Below, piece after piece: positions 1-8,159 of a stretch of DNA of 13,630 nucleotides (the first letter of the stretch is position 1; each line of letters starts with the position of its first letter). The DNA lies in NCBI GenBank assembly GCA_002779045.1, contig PEXO01000247.1, positions 1 to 13,630 on the forward strand, written 5' to 3'. Source of the DNA: Elusimicrobia bacterium CG08_land_8_20_14_0_20_59_10 (GTDB taxonomy: Bacteria; Elusimicrobiota; Elusimicrobia; Elusimicrobiales; UBA9959). A program made the translations under genes and the position numbers. Below the pieces are notes generated by a model. The model ran no database searches. It was not told the DNA's origin and saw only the letters and a program-made list of their open reading frames with translations.

Positions 1-1284
1 TACCGCGGGGATTCCTTTGATGTGATGCAGGTCGCGAGAAACATCTATGCCCCGCTGGTTTCGATCGGCATGGACAGCAGGCCGCAGGGGATGATAGCCG
101 ATGACTGGAAAGTAAACGCGGCAGGAACCACCTGGCGCTTTAAGCTGCGCAAAGGCCTGGTTTTTGAGGACGGGGAGCACATAACACCCGCGGTGGTTCT
201 GGCAAATTTCCGGAGGATGAGCTGGCTTACCCGGGAGGAGAACCTGCCGCTTAATTCCCTGATGCCGGAAACGGCCGCCTGGAAAGATTACAGGGCGCCG
301 CTTAAATGCCTTTTCACCGACGGGGAATACCTGGTATTTAAATTTAAAAAACGTCCCGATAATCTTTTCGAGATGCTTAGCCACCCGATCTACGCTATAG
401 CAAGCCCGAAATGCTTCGATGAAAAAGGAAAATGGCGCGCGCCTTTCTGCTCAGTGGCGTCAGGGCAATACAAGGTGACTGAACGAATTCCCGGAAAGAT
501 AAAACTGGCGTCACGCCATGTTTTTCCGGCGGCGGAAAACGCTCCGGAAACGGTCGAGATACGCACGCCCCTGAAGCCGGGAGAGAGCGCTCTCCGGGCG
601 ATGCTTGCCGGAGAAGGGGAGATCGTTATAGAGCCGCATTTCGCTTTAAGCAGCGGGACTATGCGGGTTATTTCAGATAACGAGTTGAAGATCACCGAGG
701 AGCCTCCGTCCAGGATGTACTTTATCCAGCTTAACCACAAGAAGCCGCCGTTTGATAATAAAAAATTGAGACAATCCGTGCGCGATGTGTTCCTTCGCTT
801 GTTTCAAAAAGAATGCCTGGCAGCCGGTCTCCCGGACATGGAACCCTCTTTCATGCCCCGTGGCGGCGTGGGATACGGTCTGTTCAATATCCCGGAAGCC
901 CCTGCGCCTTTTGCCGCGGAGCGGATGTCTGTTGATGTAATATTCTTCCCCTTGGCCAACTATTCGTTCCCGGAAGACAGGCGCATGCAGGCTAGCGCGG
1001 AAAAGGCCTTTATTAAGACACTTGAACTTCACGGGCTTACGCCCCGCGTGTCCAGTTACCTGGCGCGTAAGGGGGCGACAGCCCGCTTTATCAGGAATGA
1101 TTTTAACGCGATAATGCGCGGTTCGGGTATAACAATAAACGAGCCGTACTCCGGTCTTAAGATGATGTTCATGAGCAAAATCAGCGCGATGATCCCGGAT
1201 CCTTCCGGCAGGGCCTCGAGGTATATTAAAAAAGCAGTTGACAGTTCCGATCCGGCCGAGCGCAAAGAACTTGTAAAAAAATGA
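1..1284 (+). CDS. ABC transporter substrate-binding protein, family 5 (oligopeptide/nickel type), 5'-truncated and frameshifted
   Basis: The frame is open from base 1, so the start and any signal peptide lie outside the window; 427 residues are readable. The early part has the family 5 (SBP_bac_5) pattern: a TWRFKLRKGLVFEDG stretch at about residues 43-57, then a central region and a second lobe with PPFDNKKLRQSV. Proteins of this family bind peptides or other small ligands outside the cytoplasmic membrane and deliver them to a permease or sensor. The frame ends at TGA 1282-1284, directly after a run of seven A. The missing C-terminal end of the family is encoded in the -1 frame up to 1454. 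No permease or ATPase genes are visible here. The kinase that overlaps the restored 3' end suggests a possible sensing role (inference). Confidence 0.8.
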   Translation, partial: YRGDSFDVMQVARNIYAPLVSIGMDSRPQGMIADDWKVNAAGTTWRFKLRKGLVFEDGEHITPAVVLANFRRMSWLTREENLPLNSLMPETAAWKDYRAPLKCLFTDGEYLVFKFKKRPDNLFEMLSHPIYAIASPKCFDEKGKWRAPFCSVASGQYKVTERIPGKIKLASRHVFPAAENAPETVEIRTPLKPGESALRAMLAGEGEIVIEPHFALSSGTMRVISDNELKITEEPPSRMYFIQLNHKKPPFDNKKLRQSVRDVFLRLFQKECLAAGLPDMEPSFMPRGGVGYGLFNIPEAPAPFAAERMSVDVIFFPLANYSFPEDRRMQASAEKAFIKTLELHGLTPRVSSYLARKGATARFIRNDFNAIMRGSGITINEPYSGLKMMFMSKISAMIPDPSGRASRYIKKAVDSSDPAERKELVKK

Positions 1285-1454
1285 ACGAGTCGGTTTTTGA
1301 CGACGCAGCGGCGATAACGTTTGCCCATTCAAGCTGGATATACATACACAAGCGGGGGGTTGATATGTCCCGGTTCAATCTTTTCATGGACCCTGTTGAG
1401 TTCAGGGCGATCGGCTGGAAGCCGGATAAGGAGGGGGGGCATGCCCGGGAATAA
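1281..1454 (+). pseudogene. C-terminal remainder of the substrate-binding protein in the -1 frame
   Basis: Reading from ATG 1281-1283 gives 57 residues, including FMDPVEFRAIGWKP, that continue the family 5 protein smoothly after its KELVKK ending. A binding-protein C-terminus of this kind (a tail with SSWIYIHKRGV, then the final FNLFMDP segment) is what the upstream frame lacks. It ends at TAA 1452-1454 and overlaps the ATG of the next gene at 1441. Restoring one A to the A7 run at 1275-1281 joins the two parts. It could be a separate short overlapping ORF, but no ribosome-binding site fits, so a frameshift or -1 slippage is the better reading. Confidence 0.7.
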
Positions 1455-1707
1455 ACGGTTTGTTCTGTACTGGCTGGCGGGTGCCTGTTTCCTCCTGGTT
1501 TTCTTTTATGCGGCCACGGCCTGGCTGTGGTCGGCGGCCCGGGCTTCAGCCGCCGCCGCACTGGAAAGCCAGGTCAGTTCGGTACTGGCGAACGATCTTG
1601 CCGAAGGGAACCTTTTCAAGCTGGGAGCAAGCCTTTCCCGCCTTATGCAGTCCGGTTCCCTTGATTATGCCGAGATACGCAGTTTTAGCGCCGGCGGCGG
1701 CTGGTAG
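1441..1707 (+). pseudogene. N-terminal part of the membrane hybrid histidine kinase, ending at an in-frame TAG
   Basis: The ATG at 1441 has a strong AGGAGG-type ribosome-binding site just upstream and overlaps the restored end of the binding-protein gene by 14 bases. The 88 residues start with a positively charged tip and one membrane segment (about residues 7-29, LAGACFLLVFFYAATAWLW), followed by the first part of an extracytoplasmic sensor region. Translation stops at TAG 1705-1707. The same frame stays open from 1708 to 3447 and holds the second membrane segment and the kinase. This is therefore the front of one gene, not a separate small membrane protein. Confidence 0.75.
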
Positions 1708-1857
1708 AAAATTTTCCGTACGCACAGTTCTTATGGGGATACCGGACCGGCTTTTGACGGCTTTTCCTGCGGATCCCCGCGCCGGACGTTCCCGCACCGG
1801 GGGGAAGGAGTAAGCCTTGTTACGATCCTTCCGAGTAATGTAGAAGGCTCCGAGTGT

Positions 1858-3447
1858 GTGGCGCTGCTGGTTAGTTCCGATCTGCCGGCGGACCTGAAAA
1901 CTTTCAAGAACAGGCTGTCAATGGCTTTCGGGATCCTCCTGGCGGGGCTTTTGTGGCTATTCCTGAGGCTGACCATCTCCTGGCATAAAAGGAATCTGGA
2001 ATCAGAGGTGGCTGTCCGGACCGCCGCTGCTGAAAAGGAGGCTGCGGTCGGGCGCATGGCCGCCCAGGTCGCTCATGATATCCGTTCGCCGTTGGTTGCG
2101 CTGGACAGCGTGTTGAAGAACGCGGCGTCTTTGCCGGAAGAGCGGCGCATAATGGCGCGGCATGCGGTGAACCGGATAAGGGATATCGCCAATAATCTCC
2201 TTGAAAAGCACGGTCGGCCGGGGGCTGAAGCCGGTTCCGGATCCGGGGAGGCGGACGCAGCTTTGTCGCTTTCAGGACCACAGTTGCTCTCAAGCCTTAT
2301 TGAGCCGGTAGTGGCGGAAAAACGCCTGCAATTCGAGTCAAAGCCGGGAATTGCCGTTGATTTCGATCTGGCCACGTCTTCGTACGGCCTGTTCGCCAGG
2401 ATCCAACCGGTTGAATTCCGGCGCATGATCTCCAACCTTCTTAATAATGCAGTGGAAGCCTTGGGCGATAAAGGCGAGGTGAATGTGACGCTGGCCTGCG
2501 AAGATGGAACCGTGAACATTTCCATCGCGGATAACGGCAAGGGGATTCCCCCGGAGATCGCAGGAAAGCTCGGGCTCAAAGGTGAAACCTACGGCAAGCC
2601 CGGCGGTTCCGGCCTGGGGCTTTATCACGCGAAAACTACCGCCGAAGGCTGCGGAGGCAGATTGGAGATCGTTTCCGAACCGGGAAAGGGAACAACTGTA
2701 AGCATAAAGCTGCCGGCGGCAAAAGTTCCGGCCTGGTTCGTTTCCAGTCTTGACTTGCCGGCGGGGCGGCCGGTAGTCGTTCTGGACGACGACGAAACCA
2801 TACACCAGGTTTGGAAAGGCCGGTTTGAATCCGCAAGGGTGTTTGAAAAGGGTGTGGAGCTTTACAGTTTTTCTTTTCCTGCGAAATTTCGCGAATGGGT
2901 CGGGGCTAACCCGGATAAGGCGGGCGGTGCCCTGTATCTGGCGGACTATGAGCTGCTTGGCTGTGAGGAAACCGGGTTAAGTCTTGTGCAGGAACTGGGG
3001 ATCGTTCACCAAGCCATACTTGTTACCAGCCGCTACGGGGAAAAGCGGATACTTGAAGACTGCCTGCGCCTGAAAATGCGTATGATCCCCAAAGGGCTGG
3101 CCGGCCTGGTTCCCATTTTGGTAAAAACTGAAACGCGCTGTGCCGTGCTTCTCGACGACGATCTGCTGGTTCACATGAACTGGAAAATAGCGGCTAAGGG
3201 CGCCGGTGTTGAATTAAGGGCTTATAAAGAACCTGAAGCTCTTCTCGCCGGCATAGACGCATTGGCTAAAGATACGCCGGTTTATATCGATTCCGAACTG
3301 GGCGGCGGCGTAAAAGGCGAGGACATCGCCAAAGAACTGCGCGAAAAAGATTTCACCGACATAACGATGGCTACCGGCCATAAACCTGAGAAATTCGCCC
3401 GCCTGCCCTGGCTGAAGGTTTCAGGCAAAGAGCCGCCTTGGGTGTAG
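1858..3447 (+). CDS. Hybrid sensor histidine kinase, main part (membrane segment, HisKA, HATPase, two receiver domains)
   Basis: The frame is open from 1708, directly after the TAG; the first usable start after it is GTG 1858, with a possible weak AAGG upstream. Counted from 1858, residues about 20-42 form the second membrane segment. The HisKA domain has phosphoacceptor H73 in VAHDIRSPL. The ATPase has an N-box (SNLLNNAVEAL, about 192-202), DNGKG (225-229) and GGSGLGLY (249-256). A receiver follows with acidic D310-D312, phosphoacceptor D363 in LADYEL, T390 and K412. A second receiver-like domain has D433-D435, D478 in YIDSEL and T506. A kinase with two C-terminal receivers implies an internal phosphorelay with an unlinked output. 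The gene stops at TAG 3445-3447, four bases from a convergent gene. The sensor N-terminus is cut off by the upstream TAG, so the protein may be inactive unless the stop is an error or is read through. Confidence 0.85.
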   Translation: MALLVSSDLPADLKTFKNRLSMAFGILLAGLLWLFLRLTISWHKRNLESEVAVRTAAAEKEAAVGRMAAQVAHDIRSPLVALDSVLKNAASLPEERRIMARHAVNRIRDIANNLLEKHGRPGAEAGSGSGEADAALSLSGPQLLSSLIEPVVAEKRLQFESKPGIAVDFDLATSSYGLFARIQPVEFRRMISNLLNNAVEALGDKGEVNVTLACEDGTVNISIADNGKGIPPEIAGKLGLKGETYGKPGGSGLGLYHAKTTAEGCGGRLEIVSEPGKGTTVSIKLPAAKVPAWFVSSLDLPAGRPVVVLDDDETIHQVWKGRFESARVFEKGVELYSFSFPAKFREWVGANPDKAGGALYLADYELLGCEETGLSLVQELGIVHQAILVTSRYGEKRILEDCLRLKMRMIPKGLAGLVPILVKTETRCAVLLDDDLLVHMNWKIAAKGAGVELRAYKEPEALLAGIDALAKDTPVYIDSELGGGVKGEDIAKELREKDFTDITMATGHKPEKFARLPWLKVSGKEPPWV

Positions 3448-3451
3448 GATA

Positions 3452-4290
3452 TTAATACGGGTTTTTAAGAAGGTCGGGACGGAGCACGGTTATTTTGCCG
3501 TTTTTCTGATAGCGCACTACTGTTATAGGCATATCCAGCGGGTCCTGCAGGCCGCCCTCGCGGTCTATCTGGGCGAAAGTGTGGTTCATGCCGGCGGGCA
3601 TGACACCTGTCCGCTTCCACTTCAGGTATTCTTCGGCTATCCATGACTGCACCTTGGTCGGGCAGGGAAAGAGGTAGTTGCCCGGGGCCAGGTACAGTGA
3701 CCCCATCCCCGGGTTTACGACGAAGTCGATAAAATCCGAGTCAGGCTGTAAACCCATCCAGAGCTGTCCCGGGGGAAAATCCGGGGTGGTGAAGAATACC
3801 CCGTGCAGGTCCTGGTAGTAATCCGCCCGGTGTGATTCCGGTATGATATACGGACGCGGGCCGGCTTTCAGCAACCCGCTGTTTACTATAAGAGCGACCA
3901 CGGGTGTTCCATTTACCTGGGCGTTGGATGTCCAGTGGCGCATTATGCCGACTTCGACCGGCCTGATCTTACGTGTGGAGGAGGGGGCGCCCTGATAAAA
4001 GTACAGGTCCTGCCCGTTCATTCCGCCGTTGACAAAATTCACCTGCTGAAGGGGGGCGCCGGCCATGGCGGCCAGTCTCCTTGAATGGTAATCGGTGTAG
4101 GAAACAGCATCATATGAAGCTTTGGTCTCCGGGACCGGCAGGGCCGGAATGGAAATGTCCGGGGCGGACCTGGCGGTCTGGTAAAACTGGTGAGCAGTTA
4201 ATTGGCTGTAGGCTTGCGGGCTGGCGGCTAAGGGGGGGTCACGGAAAAAATCAGCAGTAAGGTTGTGATCGGTTTTATCAGGTTACCCAT
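3452..4290 (-). CDS. Secreted protein of unknown function, frameshifted just after its signal peptide
   Basis: ATG 4290 has an AAGGA ribosome-binding site and starts a clear signal peptide (KPITTLLLIFSV core), but that frame stops at TAG after about 20 residues. The mature part is in another frame, open from about 4282 down to TAA at 3452. The switch point is a run of seven C on the coding strand (4232-4238). One more C would give a single protein of about 279 residues. The first internal ATG of the second frame is at 4066. The mature part is rich in Tyr, Pro and Gly, has only one Cys, and shows no motif I recognise; NFVNGG and PGNYLFPCP are typical stretches. It begins 35 bases after the NlpC/P60-like gene and is probably co-transcribed with it. 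Confidence 0.65.
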
Positions 4291-4325
4291 AGTGTGATCC
4301 TTGCTGAGATCATGCCGGTTCAGGC

Positions 4326-5621
4326 TCAGATGCCGCCGTTTTTAATATGGAGCAGAGGGGACCTGTCGTAATCCTTCTCTATGGCAGTCATCACCCTTTC
4401 CAGAGCGGACTGATCCTGACCGTATATCTTCAGCAACTGCAGCGTTATGCTGCGGGAATAATCATTGCGGGGGAACCAGGCTCGTTTTAGTATTTCGTTG
4501 GCGTTGGACTGGGCGTGAGCGGAAGAGAGCAATTCCACCTCTATGCTCTGGTTGGCCTGGTCGCGCAGGCTTTCGAGCTGGTGGTAGTAGGCCTTCAGCA
4601 CGGGATTGCTGCTTTTTCCCAGGGCGCTCCAGTCGGAGACCAGGTCTTCCAGCAGGCGTTCGGTGAAATAACCAAGTTCCCTGGCTAAGGCCCAGCGGGG
4701 GGCCTGCGTCTCCACCTGGTCCGCCAGGAAAACAACTGTCTCAGCCATGGCCTGCTGCGTTGCGGTGGCGGGACCAAATTGGTACTGCGCGCCTGTGGGA
4801 CGCCACGCTTCTTTTTTCCGAATGGTTTCCGAACCGTTAAACGGGCTGCCGCCGTCGAAGGGGCCGGGTTTCCACTCGTAGGGTTCGGCCTCGTAGGCTT
4901 TTTCAAGCCTTACTATGCGGTAAATATGCTGTTTCAGGTAGCTCTTCTTGTGGAAGATAAGCCCTCCGCCCAGGTAGAAAACTCCGTGGTCCCCGCTGTT
5001 GAGCACCAGGATGTCGCCGGGCTGCAGACTGGAGGCCGGGACCTTCTTGTAATACATGGAGAGCAGTTGGTCGGCTTCGGGATTCCCGATGTGGCGCAGC
5101 CTGTCAGCCTTCCTCATGCCGGCGGCGGTGAAGGCCGCGTTGAAACAGTTGGGACCGGCGAAATTGGGCTCGCGGTTAAAAAGCGCGGCGGCGTTGGCGG
5201 GCAGGAACTGGTTGAGGGAAACTATGGAGGCGCCGGGGTTTTGGGCGGCCAGCTCCAGCTCGGCCTTCGACCGGGGCTGCACCGCCACGGTTTTCGCGCC
5301 GGCGGCGGAGGCGAAGGCCTGGCGGAGTTTTGCGGCCAGATCCCCGGGCTTGTTCCCCGGGCGCAGCACGGCCAGCAGCTCGTTGCCGCAGCTGATGTGG
5401 GGCACTATCACGTCCACGCCGTTCACCTGGTACACGGCGAAAGAGGAAGCCTGTTTTTCCTGCGCGGCGGAAGTTTTCTGGTAAGGCGCGTGAACGGGGA
5501 GGGGCAAGTTCCCGTTTACGGCTGCAATGTCTATGAGGGACGCGTTTATGTTCTGCAGTTCAAAGGCGGAGAGATTAGAGGCGAGGATAAGGGACAGTAG
5601 TGTAAATAGAGTTTTTTGCAT
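4326..5621 (-). CDS. Secreted NlpC/P60-like cysteine hydrolase domain protein
   Basis: The start at 5621 was chosen because AGGAG lies eight bases upstream and the protein then opens with a signal peptide (KTLFTLLSLILASNLSA). An upstream in-frame start (5669) would put 16 charged residues in front of it. The 431-residue protein has a region resembling NlpC/P60 or related papain-fold amidases: Cys159 in GPNCFNAAF, then PGDILVL at about 201-207, His212 in DHGVFYLGG and a further His224 in LIFHKKS. This order of Cys, a GD-type strand and His fits a cell-wall or peptide hydrolase acting outside the membrane. The C-terminal 180 residues look helical and are not recognised. The exact family is uncertain, so the enzymatic role is inferred from motif layout only. 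Confidence 0.75.
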   Translation of the reverse strand: MQKTLFTLLSLILASNLSAFELQNINASLIDIAAVNGNLPLPVHAPYQKTSAAQEKQASSFAVYQVNGVDVIVPHISCGNELLAVLRPGNKPGDLAAKLRQAFASAAGAKTVAVQPRSKAELELAAQNPGASIVSLNQFLPANAAALFNREPNFAGPNCFNAAFTAAGMRKADRLRHIGNPEADQLLSMYYKKVPASSLQPGDILVLNSGDHGVFYLGGGLIFHKKSYLKQHIYRIVRLEKAYEAEPYEWKPGPFDGGSPFNGSETIRKKEAWRPTGAQYQFGPATATQQAMAETVVFLADQVETQAPRWALARELGYFTERLLEDLVSDWSALGKSSNPVLKAYYHQLESLRDQANQSIEVELLSSAHAQSNANEILKRAWFPRNDYSRSITLQLLKIYGQDQSALERVMTAIEKDYDRSPLLHIKNGGI

Positions 5622-5642
5622 TAGGGTCTCCTGTGATAACTG

Positions 5643-5669
5643 TCTATATATCTTACGTATATTTTTCAA
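5643..5669 (-). promoter_or_regulatory. Candidate promoter of the NlpC/P60-like gene
   Basis: On the minus strand TTGAAA (5664-5669) is followed after 15 bases by TATAGA (5643-5648), ahead of the AGGAG site and ATG 5621. The spacer is short, so this is only a candidate. It lies after the terminator of the upstream gene, where a promoter is needed. Confidence 0.4.
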
Positions 5670-5728
5670 GCCGCGTAAGCGCCATAAGGCGGTAAGAATA
5701 ATGGGTATAAAGACCCACTTAGAGAAAT

Positions 5729-5761
5729 AAAAAAGGCGTCCGCACAGGCGGACGCCTTTTT
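5729..5761 (-). terminator. Rho-independent terminator after the M20 peptidase gene
   Basis: A perfect stem (GGCGTCCGC pairing with GCGGACGCC, extended by A/T pairs) encloses a four-base loop. On the minus strand it ends in six T. It lies about 17 bases past the M20 stop codon. The A/T flanks are symmetrical, so it could stop transcription in both directions. Confidence 0.92.
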
Positions 5762-5777
5762 CAGTTATCGGCTATTT

Positions 5778-7013
5778 CTATTTTTTGCAGAGCAGCAGCG
5801 TGGTGACGGCGAACACTTTGGCGTCTCCCATCATATAGTCTATCAGCGTGTTCTCGTTGGGCATATGCGCGCTGTCGTTAAGGCGGGAGTATACCACGGC
5901 CGGCAGGTTGAGCCGCCTGAAGAAGGCCGCCACGGTGCCGCCGCCTATGCCGTAAGCTTTGGACTTCACTCCCAGCACCTGCTTAATGGCCTTCTTGAGG
6001 GCCAGCACTATCGGCGCTTTCGGGTCGGTGGGGGGCGCAGCCTGCGCTTCCTGCTGCGCCTCGAAGGAGATCTTAACGCCGTACCTGGTCTCCACTTCGT
6101 CGGCCAGGCGGCGCATTTCGGCCTTGATCTCGCTTAGCTGGTAGCAGGGCATAACGCGGCAGTCCATGTAGAACACGTCCTCTCCGGGCAGCGTGTTCAC
6201 GTTCGGGACATTGGCATCCTTCTTGGTGGGTTCGAAAGTGCTTATCGGCGGCTCGTAGAGCCTGTCTTTCTTGGGGAACTTCTTATAGAGCTTCTGGTAG
6301 CGGGTAACCAGGTCGCTGGCGGCCTTGAAGGCATTGATTCCCAGCGAGGGCCGGCTGGCGTGGCACTGTTTGCCCTTGGTTACCACCTTTAGCCACATTA
6401 TGGACTTCTCGGCCACCTCTATAAGCGAGCCGTCCTCGCAGCCGGAGTCCGGCACGAAGAACATATCCTCCTTGCCGAAGATCTCCGGATGCTTCTCGGA
6501 GATATAGTCCGCGCCGAAGCCGGAGCCGGTCTCTTCGTCGGCGCAGAACAGCAGGGCTATGTCGTATTCCGGGCGGTAGTCCAGTTCCATCATGGCCTTT
6601 ACCACCAGGATGCTGGAAACCGTGGCCTGCTGGTTGTCTTCCACGCCGCGGCCTATCAGCTTGCGGCCATCGACCACCAGCTTGTAGGGGTCGCTGTTCC
6701 ACAGCTTCATCTCGCCGGGGGGGACAATATCGAGGTGGCTCATGAACCAGATGGTCCTGGCGGAGCTTTTGCCCTTGTAGCGGGCTATCACATTGGGGCG
6801 TATGCCGTTCTTGGCCTCGGTCTGCGGGGCGTTTATCCAGTCTATGGAATCGAATTTCAGCTTCTGCAGCTCGCCTTCCAGCCACTTGGCCTTGTCGTAT
6901 TCGCCTTCGCCGCCGCTGGACGGGGCCAGCGCCGGTATGGCGGTGAGCCCGCGCTGCAGCTCCACGGCGTAATCTTCGTAGGACTCGATTTTCTTAAGTA
7001 TCCGGTTTTTCAT
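5778..7013 (-). CDS. M20 family metallopeptidase / metallo-hydrolase (dipeptidase or deacylase type)
   Basis: The gene is intact at 411 residues, a usual M20 length, with AAGGAG upstream of ATG 7013. The two-zinc site is complete: H93 and D95 in MSHLDIVPP, D126 in GRGVEDNQQ, the general base and ligand E160-E161 in ADEETGSG, D189 in PDSG and H383 in DSAHMPNE. H218 lies in the dimerisation lid region. Enzymes of the family remove an amino acid or acyl group from peptides or N-acyl amino acids in the cytoplasm (ArgE, DapE, CPG2 and PepV relatives). The substrate cannot be read from sequence. There is no signal peptide. It has its own -10-like site and terminator, so it is probably a single-gene unit. 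Confidence 0.93.
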   Translation of the reverse strand: MKNRILKKIESYEDYAVELQRGLTAIPALAPSSGGEGEYDKAKWLEGELQKLKFDSIDWINAPQTEAKNGIRPNVIARYKGKSSARTIWFMSHLDIVPPGEMKLWNSDPYKLVVDGRKLIGRGVEDNQQATVSSILVVKAMMELDYRPEYDIALLFCADEETGSGFGADYISEKHPEIFGKEDMFFVPDSGCEDGSLIEVAEKSIMWLKVVTKGKQCHASRPSLGINAFKAASDLVTRYQKLYKKFPKKDRLYEPPISTFEPTKKDANVPNVNTLPGEDVFYMDCRVMPCYQLSEIKAEMRRLADEVETRYGVKISFEAQQEAQAAPPTDPKAPIVLALKKAIKQVLGVKSKAYGIGGGTVAAFFRRLNLPAVVYSRLNDSAHMPNENTLIDYMMGDAKVFAVTTLLLCKK

Positions 7014-7048
7014 CTGGCGTCTCCTTAATTGGGTGAGTGAATATAAAA

Positions 7049-7054
7049 AGTATA
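7049..7054 (-). promoter_or_regulatory. Candidate -10 element of the M20 gene
   Basis: TATACT on the minus strand lies about 35 bases before ATG 7013 in an AT-rich patch. No convincing -35 hexamer is seen at 16-18 bases, so the call rests on the -10 alone. Confidence 0.4.
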
Positions 7055-7412
7055 CCTAATTCCGCCCCTGCAGTTCCCAAACGGTCGTTCGCAACGCGAC
7101 AGGCCTGTGCCGGGATGACCTGCTATAGTATCAGGGCAAAAGCGCATAACCTGTATATTTAGGGGGCGGCATGTGCGCTCAACAAAGGTCGGCCGGCTGC
7201 ACCTTCCAATCTTTTAACACCTGGATAGCCGGGCGGCGCCGTCATGTATCATCTTGTGGCGAAAGAACGCTACCGCGCCCGCGACCACATCCGCAGCCCG
7301 CTCAACCGGATACTATTAAATATCCAGTACCGGTGAAGGCGGGCAGAACAAACCTCCGGAGGGAAGGGGCCCTGCTTCGGTCATGGTTGCGCAGGGAGGT
7401 AAGCGCGAGGGC
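7055..7412. other. Stretch without a convincing gene; possibly the remnant 5' part of a group II intron
   Basis: No ORF here has protein-like composition. GTGCG at 7173 matches the usual 5' end of group II introns. Short inverted repeats occur at 7308-7325 (GGATA and TATCC) and 7353-7362 (CCTCCGGAGG), as in structured RNA. Only about 240 bases separate GTGCG from the reverse transcriptase start, too few for complete domains I-III, so the RNA part is probably truncated too. I could not fold it. Confidence 0.3.
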
Positions 7413-8159
7413 ATGCCGCCTAAAGCGGCCAACAACCCGGCGGAAAAAGTGCGAGAACTCCAGCGCAGCCTGTGGACGAGTGCCAAGCGGAGCAAGACAC
7501 GGCGTTTCCACGCGCTGTACGACCGGATACACAGGAGCGACGTCCTGTGGGAAGCGTGGAGGCGTGTAAGAAGGAACGGAGGAGCCGCCGGCGTGGACGA
7601 GACCACGCTGGCGGAGATAGAGGGCCAAGGCGTGGCGGAGTTTCTAAAAAACATTCAGGCCGCGCTGAAGGCGGGAACATATCGCCCGGCACCGGTAAAG
7701 AGGCGTTATATTCCGAAGGCGGACGGGAAGCGGCGGCCATTAGGCATACCGACGGTGCGGGACCGGGTGGCGCAGATGGCGGCGAAGCTGGTAGTGGAAC
7801 CCATCTTTGAAGCGGATTTCAAGCCGTGCAGCTATGGCTTCCGCCCGAAGAAAAGCGCCGTAGAGGCGCTTGAGGCCGTCAGAAAAGCCGGGAACTACGG
7901 CTACAACTTCGTGCTGGACGCGGACATCCGGGGATACTTCGACAGCATAGACCGCAGGAAGCTCATAGGAATGCTGGAAGAGCGTATCACGGACCGGAGA
8001 GTGCTTAAGCTGATGCGGAAATGGCTGACGGCGGACGTGAAACGCTCCACATTAAAGGGCTTATCAAAACACTCGGATATTCCGCATCCGGCAAGTTCTT
8101 TTTCGTCGGGGTTGGACCCTGTGGCCAGCAGGCTTTTTGCACCGGCGCGCTTTTTTTAA
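7413..8159 (+). pseudogene. Group II intron reverse transcriptase/maturase (LtrA-like), 3'-truncated
   Basis: The protein starts MPPKAANNPAEKVRELQ at 7413; an in-frame ATG at 7383 is also possible. It matches the N-terminal half of group II intron maturases: the RT0-RT2 region with YIPKADGKRRPLGIPT, VRDRVAQMAAKLVVEPIFE and SYGFRPKKSA, then RT3 with FVLDADIRGYFDSID, holding the first catalytic Asp. Recognisable sequence ends near 8036 (RKWLTADV). The rest, to TAA 8157-8159, is simply the opposite strand of a response regulator gene. The YADD motif, the thumb/X domain and any endonuclease domain are absent, so it cannot be active. The element is probably a relic of a retroelement that damaged or joined the regulator's 3' end. 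Confidence 0.88.
8027..8155 (-). pseudogene. C-terminal remainder of the response regulator after an in-frame TAA
   Basis: Directly after the TAA at 8156-8158 the same frame continues for about 43 residues that are plainly the second half of a receiver domain: KSLLATGSNPDEKEL with the conserved Thr, and CFDKPFNVERF with the conserved Lys before Pro. It runs into sequence shared with the truncated reverse transcriptase near 8020-8040, so the last few residues of the receiver appear to be lost or replaced. Confidence 0.75.

Noticed and set aside
4779..5600. Long plus-strand ORF of 273 codons opposite the NlpC/P60-like gene
   Set aside because: It is the mirror of a well-supported minus-strand gene, is extremely Gly/Val rich and has no domain.
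6283..7028. ORFs of 179-200 codons on both strands across the M20 gene
   Set aside because: Arg/Gly/Gln-biased shadows of the intact peptidase frame.
7244..7336. 30-codon ORF whose translation has HIRSPLN, similar to a kinase H-box
   Set aside because: Too short, no ribosome-binding site, no neighbouring kinase sequence in frame; probably chance.
7171..7569. ORF of 132 codons starting at ATG 7171
   Set aside because: Its Arg/Pro/Thr-rich translation overlaps the reverse transcriptase in another frame and has no protein-like pattern.
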